DNA of 64,000 nucleotides from Micromonospora avicenniae (GTDB lineage: Bacteria; Actinomycetota; Actinomycetes; Mycobacteriales; Micromonosporaceae), in the NCBI RefSeq assembly GCF_900156065.1, contig NZ_FTNF01000003.1, forward strand, positions 1-64,000, read 5' to 3'. Shown piece by piece: positions 8,251 to 16,662 of this stretch (within the stretch, counting starts at the first letter, position 1; each line of letters opens with the position of its first letter). A program made the position numbers and the translations under genes. Below the pieces are notes generated by a model. The model was not told the DNA's origin. It saw only the letters and a list, made by a program, of their open reading frames with translations, and searched no databases.

Positions 8251-9462
8251 TCAGCGCCGCAACGGCTCCCGCACCATCGGGCAGGACATGCAGCGGGGTC
8301 CGCCCCGGCCCGAGCCCAACTCCGAGCCGGCGATCGGGATCAGCTCGATGCCGGCCCGTTCCAGCTGGGCGTTGGTCTCCACGTTGCGCTCGTACCCGAC
8401 GCAGAGCCTCGGTGCCAGGGCGAGGGTGTTGTTGCCGTCGTCCCACTGTTCGCGCTCGGCGGTGACCGGATCCAGCCCGGTGTCGATGACCCGGAGCTGG
8501 TCGATGTCCATGGCGTCCGCGGCGGCCCGCAGGAACGGTGCGGGGCCGTCCACTCGCGGGTCGTCGCCGTCCGCGCCGGCGATCACGGTGTACGCGGACA
8601 GCGCGTCGGCGACGTTCGGGTACATCAGCACGGCGTCGACGTCGACCATCGTGCAGACCGTGTCCAGGTGCATGGTGGCGCGCTTCTGTGCGACCGGTAC
8701 CACCAGGATCGTGTGCGCCAGCCCGGCGGCGAAGACCTGCCGCCCGAGCCGTTCCGCGCCGGCGGGCGTGGTCCGTTCGCCCACTCCGACGGCGATCACC
8801 CCCGGTGCCAGCAGCAGCACGTCGCCGCCTTCCAGGTGCTCGAGGCCGGGTTGGTAGACGAATTCCGTGCCCACGAAGCGCGGGTGGTGGCGGTAGATGG
8901 CGTTCGTCAGGGTGCTCTCCCGGCGGCGAGCCCGCATCGCGAGGCTGGTCACCCCGACGCGGTCCCTGATCCAGAGCGAGGAGTCCCGGGTGAAGAGCAG
9001 GTTCGGCAACGGTTCGATCACGAAGTCGTGCCGGTCCATCAGCGTGTAGACGAGGCCTCCCGGCCGCTCCGGGCTGATCCGTAGTTCCTCGTGGGCGAGG
9101 CCGGCGATCAGCACGTCGGCGAGCGCCGCGGGGTCCAGGTACGCCAGGTGGTCGGCGACGCGGGCGCGCAACGTGTCGCCCAGCCGGGGCGAGCTCAGCA
9201 CCTGCTCGGTGAGTTCGGCGCGGGCCTCGGCCACCGCCAGCGTCTCGGCGAGCAGGCTCGCGAGGTAGAGCACCTCCACCCCGCGCTCGCGCAGCGCGGC
9301 CGCGAAGGCGTCGTGTTCCTCCTGGGCGCGCCCCACCCACGGGATGGCGTCGAACAGGAGCGAGTCGTTGTTGCGGGGTGTGAGGCGGGCGAGTTCCGGG
9401 CCGGGGCGGTGCAGAAGCACGGTGCCGAGCCGGCCGACCTCGCTGTCCACATAGTGGGTCAC
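8251..9462 (-). CDS. arcA: Arginine deiminase
   Basis: A 403-residue arginine deiminase, converting L-arginine to citrulline and ammonia. Family motifs are [17 protein letters not shown] near the start, the Glu/Asp substrate motif [18 protein letters not shown] with the catalytic His, and [14 protein letters not shown] at the C-terminus with nucleophile Cys391. GTG 9462 gives [21 protein letters not shown], the usual N-terminus, and lies seven bases after TACGCT. No arcB, arcC or arcD homologue is adjacent, so a classical ADI energy pathway is not shown here. A second superfamily member (ddaH) lies at 21236-22060. Confidence 0.93.
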   Translation of the reverse strand: MTHYVDSEVGRLGTVLLHRPGPELARLTPRNNDSLLFDAIPWVGRAQEEHDAFAAALRERGVEVLYLASLLAETLAVAEARAELTEQVLSSPRLGDTLRARVADHLAYLDPAALADVLIAGLAHEELRISPERPGGLVYTLMDRHDFVIEPLPNLLFTRDSSLWIRDRVGVTSLAMRARRRESTLTNAIYRHHPRFVGTEFVYQPGLEHLEGGDVLLLAPGVIAVGVGERTTPAGAERLGRQVFAAGLAHTILVVPVAQKRATMHLDTVCTMVDVDAVLMYPNVADALSAYTVIAGADGDDPRVDGPAPFLRAAADAMDIDQLRVIDTGLDPVTAEREQWDDGNNTLALAPRLCVGYERNVETNAQLERAGIELIPIAGSELGSGRGGPRCMSCPMVREPLRR

Positions 9463-9469
9463 CCTTGGC

Positions 9470-9475
9470 AGCGTA
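9470..9475 (-). promoter_or_regulatory. TACGCT -10 box of arcA (leaderless)
   Basis: On the minus strand TACGCT ends seven bases before GTG 9462, with no Shine-Dalgarno between. Confidence 0.5.
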
Positions 9476-9626
9476 GGGCAGGGTTTGGCGGTATCCGGGA
9501 AAAGAAGGACGGATGAATATGGCATTCATCCACAGTCACTCCGGCGCTCCACCTTGCCGAGCCCCGGGAGTGGCGACGTAGGGTAGTGAGGACATAACTT
9601 CGAGGGACCTTTTGCCGGAGGTCGCG

Positions 9627-10364
9627 ATGACTGTCTTTCCCGCTCGCCGAGCCGCACCCACCACCCGGGCGCTGCCTGGCACGGTGCCACACCCCCGGGC
9701 GGAGTCGCCGGGGATCCTCGATCCGGTCCGCCCCAAACCGTTCGAGTGGGCCCGCCGACGGCGGGCGGAGCGTGGTGCTCGACGCCTGGAGGCGGCGGGA
9801 GCCCGCGCCGTCGGCCAACTCGACCACCTCGGGCCGGCCTGGCACGTCATCGAGTGGCCCCGCACCGACGCCGCCGACGTCCTGCTCGACGGGTCGCAGG
9901 ACGAACGCGCCGGTTTCCTGGCCATCGGCCCGAGCGGTCTCTTCGCGGTCACCGTCGCCGACCACGGCCGGGCTCGGGTGCTGGTCGCCGGCGACGTGGT
10001 GCAGATCAACGGCAAGCGCCCGCCGTACGTGGCCGAGGCCCGGCGGGACGCCAGGCGGGCGAGCAAGGCGCTCTCGGACGCGGTGGGCCTGCAGATCCCG
10101 GTGACCCCGGTGCTGACCTTCGTCGGCTCCGGGGTCATCAGCGTCTACGGCCTGCCCAAGGACTGCCTCATGGCCACCCACCGCGAACTGGACCGGTTGC
10201 TCGTCGCAGGCGGCAACCGGATCAGTCCGGTCACCGCGGAGAAGCTCTCCCGGGTGGCGCAGCACCCGAGCACCTGGCTGAACGGCACGTACCGCCCGGC
10301 GGCCGACTACCGGTGGTACGAGGACGGCCGAACAGCCGCTGACAAGCCGGCAAACCGCCGGTAA
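9627..10364 (+). CDS. NERD-like (nuclease-related) domain protein
   Basis: A 245-residue protein. The central part (about 65-190) resembles the nuclease-related NERD domain in order of strands: AWHVIEWP, DERAGFLAIGPSGLFAVTV, VQINGKRPPYVAEARRDA, then VTPVLTFVGSGV. The catalytic acidic residues typical of NERD are not clear to me, so nuclease activity is not claimed. ATG 9627 follows GGAGG (9617-9621) by five bases, a classical ribosome site. No membrane helix is predicted. Family assignment is moderate. Confidence 0.6.
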   Translation: MTVFPARRAAPTTRALPGTVPHPRAESPGILDPVRPKPFEWARRRRAERGARRLEAAGARAVGQLDHLGPAWHVIEWPRTDAADVLLDGSQDERAGFLAIGPSGLFAVTVADHGRARVLVAGDVVQINGKRPPYVAEARRDARRASKALSDAVGLQIPVTPVLTFVGSGVISVYGLPKDCLMATHRELDRLLVAGGNRISPVTAEKLSRVAQHPSTWLNGTYRPAADYRWYEDGRTAADKPANRR

Positions 10365-10526
10365 CGTCTTCGGCGACGTCTCGTGGGCCGGTCTTCACCG
10401 GCGCCGCGGGTCCGCGCCGCGACCACTGGTCGCCTGCGCTGCTTCCGCAGCGACTGCGGCCGGCGGCCGCGGTGCGGACGCCGACCGGCTAGCGTGGACA
10501 GTCCGTCGGTGTACATAGGAGGCGCG

Positions 10527-10985
10527 GTGGCCCACGTCGAACTCTCGCTCTCCGAAGTGTTCGTGCCGGCGGCACAGGCATCGACAGAGCCCGAGTGCGA
10601 CAACTTCGACCGCTGGTCCTCGACGGTCACCAACGCCGACGAGCCGTGCTTGTTGATCGACGCCGACACGAACGTGGTGGCGATCTCCACCGCCACCTGC
10701 CGACTGCTCAGCCTCGGCGAGCCGGACGCCGTGATCGGGCTGCCGCTGCTCTCCGGCGGGCTGCGCCTTCTCGACTTCACCGCGAACCGCAACGAGCTGA
10801 CCCAACAGGAGATCGACAAGATCCCGCCGCTGCTGGCGCTCTCCTCCGGTCGGCTCGCGCGGGGCCTGCTGCGGGTGCAGGCAGCGACGCCGAAGGCTCC
10901 CGTCTGCACGGTGGACGCAATCTCCACCGCGGTCTTCACCGACGACGCGGTGGCCGGCTCGCTGACCTTCTTCTCCCCCGTCTGA
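10527..10985 (+). CDS. Small PAS-fold-like protein, function unknown
   Basis: A 152-residue protein whose middle part (PCLLIDADTNVVAISTATCRLLSLGEP, shown here as one region around 33-60) reads like a PAS core: a strand, a turn with Asp, then helices. No output domain is attached. GTG 10527 follows AGGAGG (10517-10522) by four bases, a strong ribosome site that decides the start; the open frame further upstream is arginine-rich noise. It may bind a small ligand or a partner protein. Function is not known. Confidence 0.6.
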   Translation: MAHVELSLSEVFVPAAQASTEPECDNFDRWSSTVTNADEPCLLIDADTNVVAISTATCRLLSLGEPDAVIGLPLLSGGLRLLDFTANRNELTQQEIDKIPPLLALSSGRLARGLLRVQAATPKAPVCTVDAISTAVFTDDAVAGSLTFFSPV

Positions 10986-11048
10986 CCTGCGACAATCTGC
11001 GGCACTCGCCGCACGTGGCAAAGCCGGACCCGCCACCGGCCGAGGCCG

Positions 11049-11054
11049 TAAGGT
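11049..11054 (+). promoter_or_regulatory. TAAGGT -10 box of ACT-domain gene (leaderless)
   Basis: TAAGGT ends six bases before ATG 11061; no ribosome site is present. Confidence 0.45.
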
Positions 11055-11060
11055 GCCATC

Positions 11061-11450
11061 ATGCTCGATATCGCGCTGCTGCCGGGGGAGTACGCCGTGT
11101 GCCGGATGGCCGCCGGCTCCGCCCTGCCTCCGGCGCTGTCGAACGGGCTCGGCGCCACGGACGTGGTGACGGTGAGCTGGACCGCCGACGGGATCTCGGT
11201 GATCTGCCCGATGGACCGCGCGCCCGCGCAGGCCGTGATGGAGACCGCCTGGCGCTGCCTGCGCGTCGGCACGCCGGACGACGTGGCCGTCGGCGGCACC
11301 CTCGCCGATCTGGTCGGCCCGCTCGCGGGCGCCCGGGTGAGCGCGGTGGCGTTCTCCACCTTCGACACCGACTACGTGCTGGTGCCGGCGGTGCGCCTCG
11401 GCGAGGCGACCGCCGCGCTCGAGCGCGCCGGACACCGCCTGCACGATTGA
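11061..11450 (+). CDS. ACT-domain (CASTOR-like) small protein
   Basis: A 129-residue protein that appears to hold a pair of ACT-like folds: LLPGEYAVCRM at the start, VVTVSWTADGISVICP, then VSAVAFSTFDTDYVLVP, the strand pattern of CASTOR-type ACT domains. Such domains bind amino acids and regulate enzymes or transport. It lies 1.1 kb upstream of pheA, itself an ACT-regulated enzyme, but nothing shows a link. No catalytic domain is present. Confidence 0.65.
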   Translation: MLDIALLPGEYAVCRMAAGSALPPALSNGLGATDVVTVSWTADGISVICPMDRAPAQAVMETAWRCLRVGTPDDVAVGGTLADLVGPLAGARVSAVAFSTFDTDYVLVPAVRLGEATAALERAGHRLHD

Positions 11451-11531
11451 CTTCAACATCGCTACGGATGCTCCTACGATGGGCTCGGCCACCCCGGCCG
11501 TAACGTCCCCGCAGCCCCTCAGGATCGGCCC

Positions 11532-12236
11532 GTGCCGCCCACCCCGCCCCTCCATACCGCGCTGTCGCCCGTCGACCCGACGCAGCCGGGCGGCAGACCG
11601 GCCCCGCCGGCCGCCCGCCCGATCCGGGCCGGTGCGCACTCAACCGCACCCGCCGGACGATCGGGTAGGCAGCCTGTGGCTCCCCGCCTCCGCACCCGTT
11701 CGACCGCGTCCTACCGGCGGGTACGCGCGGTGTCGGCCGTCCTGACCGCCCTGGCGGTGGCCGGGTGCGGCGTACCGCCCGACCTCCGTCAGTCGACGTC
11801 GCCCAGCACACCGGCCACCGCGTCGGCGCCGACCTCTGTCCCGACCCCACCGGTTCCGCCGGCCACCGGCCTGCCCACGACCGCGCCGGACCTGTCGTCA
11901 CCGACGGCCGATGCCGGACTGGTGGCGACGTCGTGCCGGAGCGGACCCACCGGTCAACAGGTCATCCAACTGCTACGGGGCCGTGCCTCGGTGCTGCCCG
12001 ACGGCGTCCGGGTCCAGGTCGGCACCGGACCCCTCTGCGCCGCGGACTGGCAGTACACGGTGCTCAGGGTGACCGGGTACGAGGAACTCCGGGTCGTCAC
12101 CCGGGGCCGGCCGGGCGCACCGCAACTGGTCACCGCCGGTACGGACGTGTGCAACGCCGAGGTACGCGTCGTCGCTCCGCCCGGAATCCGGACCTTGGCC
12201 TGCGACGGCGGCACGGTGGGCGTACCGGGTGCGTAG
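11532..12236 (+). CDS. Putative secreted lipoprotein
   Basis: A 234-residue protein with a basic segment (RLRTRSTASYRRVR), a hydrophobic stretch and a lipobox LAVAGC near residue 75, then a Pro/Ser/Thr-rich linker and a small C-terminal domain with four cysteines (SCRSGP, GPLCAA, DVCNAE, LACDGG) that could form two disulfides. Function is unknown. The start is uncertain: GTG 11532 has CAGGAT six bases upstream but puts 48 residues before the signal peptide. GTG 11676 would begin exactly at MAPRLRTRS, the normal position for a lipoprotein signal. Confidence 0.6.
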   Translation: MPPTPPLHTALSPVDPTQPGGRPAPPAARPIRAGAHSTAPAGRSGRQPVAPRLRTRSTASYRRVRAVSAVLTALAVAGCGVPPDLRQSTSPSTPATASAPTSVPTPPVPPATGLPTTAPDLSSPTADAGLVATSCRSGPTGQQVIQLLRGRASVLPDGVRVQVGTGPLCAADWQYTVLRVTGYEELRVVTRGRPGAPQLVTAGTDVCNAEVRVVAPPGIRTLACDGGTVGVPGA

Positions 12237-12239
12237 GCT
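12234..12239 (+). promoter_or_regulatory. TAGGCT -10 box of pheA (leaderless)
   Basis: TAGGCT ends seven bases before ATG 12247 and overlaps the last codon and stop of the upstream lipoprotein gene. Confidence 0.55.
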
Positions 12240-12246
12240 GGTCGGC

Positions 12247-13203
12247 ATGCCGGGAACTCCGCCGACTCGTTTCGTCTACCTCGGGCCCGAGGGCACCTTC
12301 GCCGAGCAGGCGTTGCGCACCATCCCCGCCGCCGAGCGAGGCAACCGTACGCCCGCGCGCAGCGTCGGGGAGGCGCTGGAGAACGTACGGACCGGGGAGG
12401 CCGACGCGGCGCTGGTGCCGCTGGAGAACTCGATCGGCGGGGCGGTCGGGGTGACCCTCGACGAGCTGGCCGAGGGGGAACCCTTGGTGATCACCCGCGA
12501 GGTCGTCCTGCCGGTGGAGTTCGTGCTCGGCGCCCGTTCCGGCACCGAGCTGGGCGCGATCGGCACGGTGGCGGCGCACCCGCAGGCGTCCACACAGTGC
12601 CGGAACTGGCTGCGCGCCAACCTGCCCGACGCGGCAGTGGTCGACGTGCTCTCCAACGGAGCCGCCGCCGCGGGCGCCGCCGCGGGCGAGTACGACGCGG
12701 CCATCTGCGCGCCGATCGGCGCCACCCGCCACCGGCTGGCCGTACTGGCTGACAAGATCGCCGACCATCCGGACGCGGTGACCCGCTTCGCGCTGGTCGC
12801 CCGGCCCGGCCCGCCCCCGCCACCGACCGGGGACGACGTCACGTCGCTCGCGGTCTACATCGCACACGACCGGGTGGGCGCGCTGCTGTCGGTGCTGATG
12901 GAGCTGGCCGTACGCGGGGTCAACCTGACCCGCATCGAGTCCCGGCCCACCGGCGAGGCACTCGGCCGCTACGTGTTCTTCCTCGACTGCACCGGGCACG
13001 TGGCGGACGTCCGGCTGGGCGAGGCGCTGCAGGGCCTGCGTCGCGTCTGCGCCGCCGTGCACTTCCTCGGCTCGTACCCCCGCCATCGTTGGGTGGAGAC
13101 GGGCGGCGACCGGCCGATCCCACCGCCGGCCGGTCTGTCGGACGCCGACTACGCCGACGCGACCGCCTGGCTGGCGCGGTTGCGCGCCGGCGAGCTGAGC
13201 TGA
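12247..13203 (+). CDS. pheA: Prephenate dehydratase
   Basis: A 318-residue monofunctional prephenate dehydratase, making phenylpyruvate for phenylalanine synthesis. The catalytic domain begins with YLGPEGTFAEQA, has VPLENSIGGAVGVTLDEL, and ends with the TRF motif (DAVTRFALVA), whose Thr is the key catalytic residue. A C-terminal ACT domain (about 200-285, LTRIESRPTGEALGRYVFF) carries the ESRP motif that gives feedback control by Phe. No chorismate mutase domain is fused. ATG 12247 is set by the -10 box. The 3' end lies inside a hairpin. Confidence 0.95.
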   Translation: MPGTPPTRFVYLGPEGTFAEQALRTIPAAERGNRTPARSVGEALENVRTGEADAALVPLENSIGGAVGVTLDELAEGEPLVITREVVLPVEFVLGARSGTELGAIGTVAAHPQASTQCRNWLRANLPDAAVVDVLSNGAAAAGAAAGEYDAAICAPIGATRHRLAVLADKIADHPDAVTRFALVARPGPPPPPTGDDVTSLAVYIAHDRVGALLSVLMELAVRGVNLTRIESRPTGEALGRYVFFLDCTGHVADVRLGEALQGLRRVCAAVHFLGSYPRHRWVETGGDRPIPPPAGLSDADYADATAWLARLRAGELS

Positions 13204-13216
13204 GCCGGCGCGCAAC
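13179..13216. terminator. Hairpin over the 3' end of pheA
   Basis: A perfect 13-base inverted repeat (13179-13191 with 13204-13216) spans the pheA stop codon, with a 12-base loop. The right arm recurs at 13238-13250. It lies between convergent pheA and the AIM24 gene and could act as a terminator; there is no U-run. Confidence 0.5.
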
Positions 13217-13269
13217 GCTGCCGTGGTCGCTCGCTCAGCCGGCGCGCAACTCGTCGACTGTCGTGCCGG

Positions 13270-13989
13270 TCAGCTGAGCAGACCGCCGAGCAGGCCGCCC
13301 TGCTGCTCCTGCGCACCGCTGCCCATCACCGGCGGCTCCTCGGAGGGCTGCACCACGACGAAGCCCTGCCCGGCGAAGCTCATGGTGAACGCCTCACCCG
13401 TACGCCGCCCGAGCAGCGTGCCGAGACCGAGCTGCTCGGCCCGGTGGTAGCCGGTCTGGAGGCTGGCCGACCAGCAGACCGCGGCCTGCGGGTCGACGTA
13501 GGTGGGCTGGTCGACGTTGAGGACCACGGGCGTGCCCTTGGTGGTGATCGCGATCCGCCCGTAGCCGCTGAAGACGCAGTTGAACAGGCCGGAGGCCGCC
13601 ATGCCGGTGCCGCCGACCATCCGGATGTCGTACTGGAGGGTGGAGTCGAAGGCCAGCACGCTGGAGCCGTTGATGGAGAGCGCGTCGCCCGGCTCCAGGT
13701 CGATGATGTGCACGTCCTTGGCCAGCTCGGCCAGGAAGACGTCACCCTGGCCACTGACCTTCATGAGTGGCACACCCTCGCCGGTGAGCTTCTGCTTGAG
13801 GAACTTGCCCAGCCCGCCGGAACCGAGCGCCTGGAACTGCACCTGCCCCTGGTAGGCGACCATCGACCCCACCCGGGCCATCGCCTCCCCGTTCAGCTCG
13901 ATCTTCAACATTTTGGAGTTCTGCAGCCGCATGCCTGGCTGCGCGGACTCCTGCTCCAGGTTCTCGGCAGAGAACAGCGAGCTGCGCAT
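13270..13989 (-). CDS. AIM24 family protein
   Basis: A 239-residue AIM24/TIGR00266-type beta-rich protein of unknown biochemical role. It has the repeated-strand pattern MLKIELNGEAMARVGSMVAYQG, GQGDVFLAELAKDVHIIDL, then DQPTYVDPQAAVCW and a Gly-rich C-terminus GLLGGLLS. No enzyme motif or membrane helix is seen. ATG 13989 follows AGGAGG by seven bases, a strong ribosome site. It is not in an operon with the next gene, which starts 124 bases upstream as a separate unit. Confidence 0.88.
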   Translation of the reverse strand: MRSSLFSAENLEQESAQPGMRLQNSKMLKIELNGEAMARVGSMVAYQGQVQFQALGSGGLGKFLKQKLTGEGVPLMKVSGQGDVFLAELAKDVHIIDLEPGDALSINGSSVLAFDSTLQYDIRMVGGTGMAASGLFNCVFSGYGRIAITTKGTPVVLNVDQPTYVDPQAAVCWSASLQTGYHRAEQLGLGTLLGRRTGEAFTMSFAGQGFVVVQPSEEPPVMGSGAQEQQGGLLGGLLS

Positions 13990-14112
13990 GACGTGCCTCC
14001 TGATGTCGCGATGCCTGCCAAGACGGTAGGTGACCGTCGCAATGACGGGCCATCGGGCAGATGGGCCTGTGACCGGCGGCTCGGCCGCTTCTGGAAGGCG
14101 TGAACGGCCGGG

Positions 14113-14466
14113 TCAGGCCCAACCGAGAGAGTGCAGTCGCTCGTCGTCGATGCCGAAGTGGTGCGCGATCTCGTGGACCACTGTGACGGCCACCTCGTCG
14201 ACGACGTCGTCCTCGTCCTCGCAGATGCGCAGGATCGGGTGGCGGTAGATGAAGATGCGGTCGGGCAGCACACCGCCGTAGTCCCAGCCGCGCTCGGTGA
14301 GCGCGTGTCCCTCGTAGAGGCCGAGCAGGTCCTCCTCGCCCGGCGGCGGATCGTCCTCGACGAGGATCACCACGTTGCTCATCAGGCCGAGCAGCTCCTC
14401 GGGCACCTCGTCGAGCGCGTCGCCGACCAGTTCCTCGAAGCGCTCGCGGCTCATCTCCACCGGCAC
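14113..14466 (-). CDS. Metallopeptidase family protein (minimal zincin, HExxH)
   Basis: A 117-residue small zincin of the PF06262 type. The zinc motif HEIAHHFGIDD runs from His98 to Asp108, with Glu99 as the catalytic base. The N-terminal helix MSRERFEELVGDALDEVP and the LPDRIFIYRHPI segment are typical. The substrate is unknown and peptidase activity has not been shown for all members. GTG 14466 lies six bases after CAGAAT on this strand; ATG 14454 (residue 5) is an alternative. A strong inverted repeat lies just upstream. Confidence 0.88.
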   Translation of the reverse strand: MPVEMSRERFEELVGDALDEVPEELLGLMSNVVILVEDDPPPGEEDLLGLYEGHALTERGWDYGGVLPDRIFIYRHPILRICEDEDDVVDEVAVTVVHEIAHHFGIDDERLHSLGWA

Positions 14467-14515
14467 CCTGCCATTCTGCCCGACGCCACCCCGCCCCCGG
14501 CCTGCCGAGATCCAT

Positions 14516-14576
14516 GCACGTTCACGGAAAGAGTGGTCTGCCGAACACCGGCTGGGGACTCTTTCCGTGAACGTGC
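14516..14576. repeat. Perfect 19-bp inverted repeat between osmC-type and zincin genes
   Basis: Arms 14516-14534 and 14558-14576 are perfect complements (GCACGTTCACGGAAAGAGT and its complement) around a 23-base loop. It lies downstream of the OsmC gene and upstream of the zincin gene. It may terminate the OsmC transcript, but the long loop and lack of a U-run also fit a dispersed intergenic palindrome. Confidence 0.75.
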
Positions 14577-14589
14577 GGTCAACGAGATG

Positions 14590-15021
14590 TCAGGAGGAGA
14601 GTCGGGCGGTGAGGGTGATCTCGGCGCCCGGCGAGAGCAGACGGGAGATCGGGCAGTTCGCCTTGGCTGCCTCGGCAAGCTTCTGGAACTCGGCCTCGTC
14701 GATGCCGGGCACCTCGCCCACGGTCTCCAGCTCGATCCGGGTCACGCTGAACCCGGCGTCGGTCTTGTCCAGGTGAACCTTGGCGGTGGTCTCGACCGAG
14801 GTGGCCGTCGAGCCGGCGTCGGCGAGCGCCTTCGAGAAGGCCATCGAGAAGCAGCCGGCGTGCGCGGCGCCGATCAGCTCCTCGGGGTTGGTGCCCTCGC
14901 CCTCCTCGAAGCGCGACTTGAACGAGTAGTTTCCCTGGAGGCCGCCCTTGCCGGTGCGGACCGTGCCGGACCCCTCGGTGAGGTTGCCCTGCCAACGTGC
15001 GGAAGCGGTACGGATAGGCAT
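14590..15021 (-). CDS. OsmC/Ohr family peroxidase
   Basis: A 143-residue OsmC-type thiol peroxidase, expected to reduce organic hydroperoxides in the cytosol. Both redox cysteines are present: Cys57 in HAGCFSM and Cys123 in ANCPISRLLSPG. The N-terminal strand ARWQGNLTEGSGTV and NPEELIGAAHAG are characteristic. The length and second-Cys context favour the OsmC subgroup over Ohr. ATG 15021 lies six bases after TAGCGT. No OhrR-type regulator is adjacent. Confidence 0.92.
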   Translation of the reverse strand: MPIRTASARWQGNLTEGSGTVRTGKGGLQGNYSFKSRFEEGEGTNPEELIGAAHAGCFSMAFSKALADAGSTATSVETTAKVHLDKTDAGFSVTRIELETVGEVPGIDEAEFQKLAEAAKANCPISRLLSPGAEITLTARLSS

Positions 15022-15027
15022 GGTCCG

Positions 15028-15033
15028 ACGCTA
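15028..15033 (-). promoter_or_regulatory. TAGCGT -10 box of OsmC gene (leaderless)
   Basis: On the minus strand TAGCGT ends six bases before ATG 15021. Confidence 0.5.
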
Positions 15034-15149
15034 TCGGAAAGCGGATCTCCCTGCGACGGGCTCCGCCGACGCCCAGCGTGCGATCCCTGTCACCGGGCGT
15101 CCCCTGTGCGATTATTCGACCAGTCGCGTGACCGGCGAAAGGATGGCGG

Positions 15150-15854
15150 ATGTCCCGGGAGCTTCCCATCCAACGACAGGACGACCGGTCCGACGACATG
15201 GCGGTCATCGAGTGGGGCACGGCCGAGCCCGACACGCCGGAGCGGCCCAGACGCTCGCTCGCCGGGCTGGGGCGGGATCGCCGGATACCGCAACTGCTGG
15301 CCGGGCTCGGCGCGCTGGCCGGAGTCGCCTCGCTGGTCGGCGAGTGGGTCGTGATGACCCTGCCCGACGGCGGGCGTGAGGGTTCGCTCGAAGTGCCCGC
15401 CGGGGTGGCCGACGTCAACGGTTTCGGGGTCGGCTACCTGGTAGGACTGCTCGGGCTGGTCTGCGCGGTGGCGCTCGCGCTGCGCGGCACACCGACCGTC
15501 CGACCGAACGCCCGGGTGCTGGGGCTCGCCCTGGCCGGGGCGCTGCTGGTCCTGCTGACCGTCACCGCGTCCGAGCTCGACGACTCGACCCGGCGTCTCT
15601 TCTACAGCCCTGAGGAGGGTTTCCGGATCGAGTACGGCCGGGGCCTCGCCATGGCCTTCGTCGCCTGCGTACTGCTCGCTGCGGCGTTGCAGCTGGCGCC
15701 GAACGCCGCGCCGCTCGACGAGGACGCCCCGGCCGGTGCGGTGTTCCGGCGGCGCCGCCGGTCCGCCCGGGACGAACCGGACGACGTGCCGCCGCCGGCC
15801 GATCTGACCGTGCAGCCGGCCGTTCCGTTCGCCCGCCCGGAATCGCAGATCTGA
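15150..15854 (+). CDS. Four-helix membrane protein, function unknown
   Basis: A 234-residue protein with an acidic/basic cytoplasmic N-terminus (1-45) and about four membrane helices: IPQLLAGLGALAGVASLVG, GYLVGLLGLVCAVALAL, VLGLALAGALLVLLTVTA and GLAMAFVACVLLAAALQLA. A hydrophilic tail RRRRRSARDEPDD follows. No catalytic motif is seen and I do not recognise the family. ATG 15150 follows GAAAGGA by several bases. It is divergent from the OsmC gene. Confidence 0.75.
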   Translation: MSRELPIQRQDDRSDDMAVIEWGTAEPDTPERPRRSLAGLGRDRRIPQLLAGLGALAGVASLVGEWVVMTLPDGGREGSLEVPAGVADVNGFGVGYLVGLLGLVCAVALALRGTPTVRPNARVLGLALAGALLVLLTVTASELDDSTRRLFYSPEEGFRIEYGRGLAMAFVACVLLAAALQLAPNAAPLDEDAPAGAVFRRRRRSARDEPDDVPPPADLTVQPAVPFARPESQI

Positions 15855-15942
15855 ACACCCGGCTGGTTCGGCCGGGTACGCGCCCTCCCGGGCCGGGCCG
15901 TCAGGTGCACCAGCGGCCGGCCGGGAGGTCGACGCGCGTCGC

Positions 15943-16461
15943 TCAGCAGCTGGCCCAGCGCAGCTCGCCGTCGACCACGACGTCCGTGGCGCGCAGACCG
16001 AGACGTTCGGCGATCCGCGCCGAGGCGAGATGTTCGGGGTGCACGTGCGCGATCAGGGCGTTGATCCCCTTCCGGTCGAGCCAGCCGACCATGCCGAGGG
16101 CCGCCTCGCCGGCGTACCCGCGGCCCTGCTGCGGCGCGGCGACGACCCAGGCCAGCTCGGCGACCTCACGCTCGCCGTCCAGCCGGACGGTGGCCTGCAC
16201 CGTACCCACGGCGTCGCCGGTGGCCCGGTGCCGGACGATCCAGTTCAGCCAGCCCTGGCTGCCGTCCGGGGAGCGGCCGGCCACCTGGCGCGCGTACCGG
16301 GCACGCAGCTGCTCCTGGCTGGCCGGCTCACCACCGATGAACTCGTGCAGCCGTTCGTCGTGCAGGAGCGGCGCCATCTCCGCGGCGTGCGAGATCCGCA
16401 TCGGTTCGAGCACCAGGCGCTCCGTCTCGATCAGCTCCGCCGCCGGCCAGTCGCGTACCAC
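15943..16461 (-). CDS. GNAT family N-acetyltransferase
   Basis: A 172-residue acetyltransferase of the RimJ-like GNAT branch (ETERLVLEPM at the start). The acetyl-CoA loop is WVVAAPQQGRGYAGEA, a Q/R-x-x-G-x-G/A pattern, and HPEHLASARIAERLGL is the usual C-terminal motif. The substrate cannot be predicted. GTG 16461 is chosen because TACGGT lies six bases upstream and the family fold starts there; an ATG 51 bases further up would add residues with no homology. Confidence 0.85.
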   Translation of the reverse strand: MVRDWPAAELIETERLVLEPMRISHAAEMAPLLHDERLHEFIGGEPASQEQLRARYARQVAGRSPDGSQGWLNWIVRHRATGDAVGTVQATVRLDGEREVAELAWVVAAPQQGRGYAGEAALGMVGWLDRKGINALIAHVHPEHLASARIAERLGLRATDVVVDGELRWASC

Positions 16462-16467
16462 CCGCCT

Positions 16468-16473
16468 ACCGTA
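16468..16473 (-). promoter_or_regulatory. TACGGT -10 box of GNAT gene (leaderless)
   Basis: On the minus strand TACGGT ends six bases before GTG 16461 and decides the start of the gene. Confidence 0.5.
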
Positions 16474-16662
16474 CGACCGGACGGATTCCGCCGGAGGCGG
16501 GATGGCCGCCACCGGGGTTGTGCCACTGGTTGGCTTCCGATTCGCCTGGAAGCCATGGTTGCGCCCCGTTCCGCGAGGTACGGTTGCTGCCCGCCGTCAC
16601 TCCAGGTCGATGATCGACCACTGAAACGGCTGGTTGCGGCGGCGGCGGGCGAAGGAGGAACG

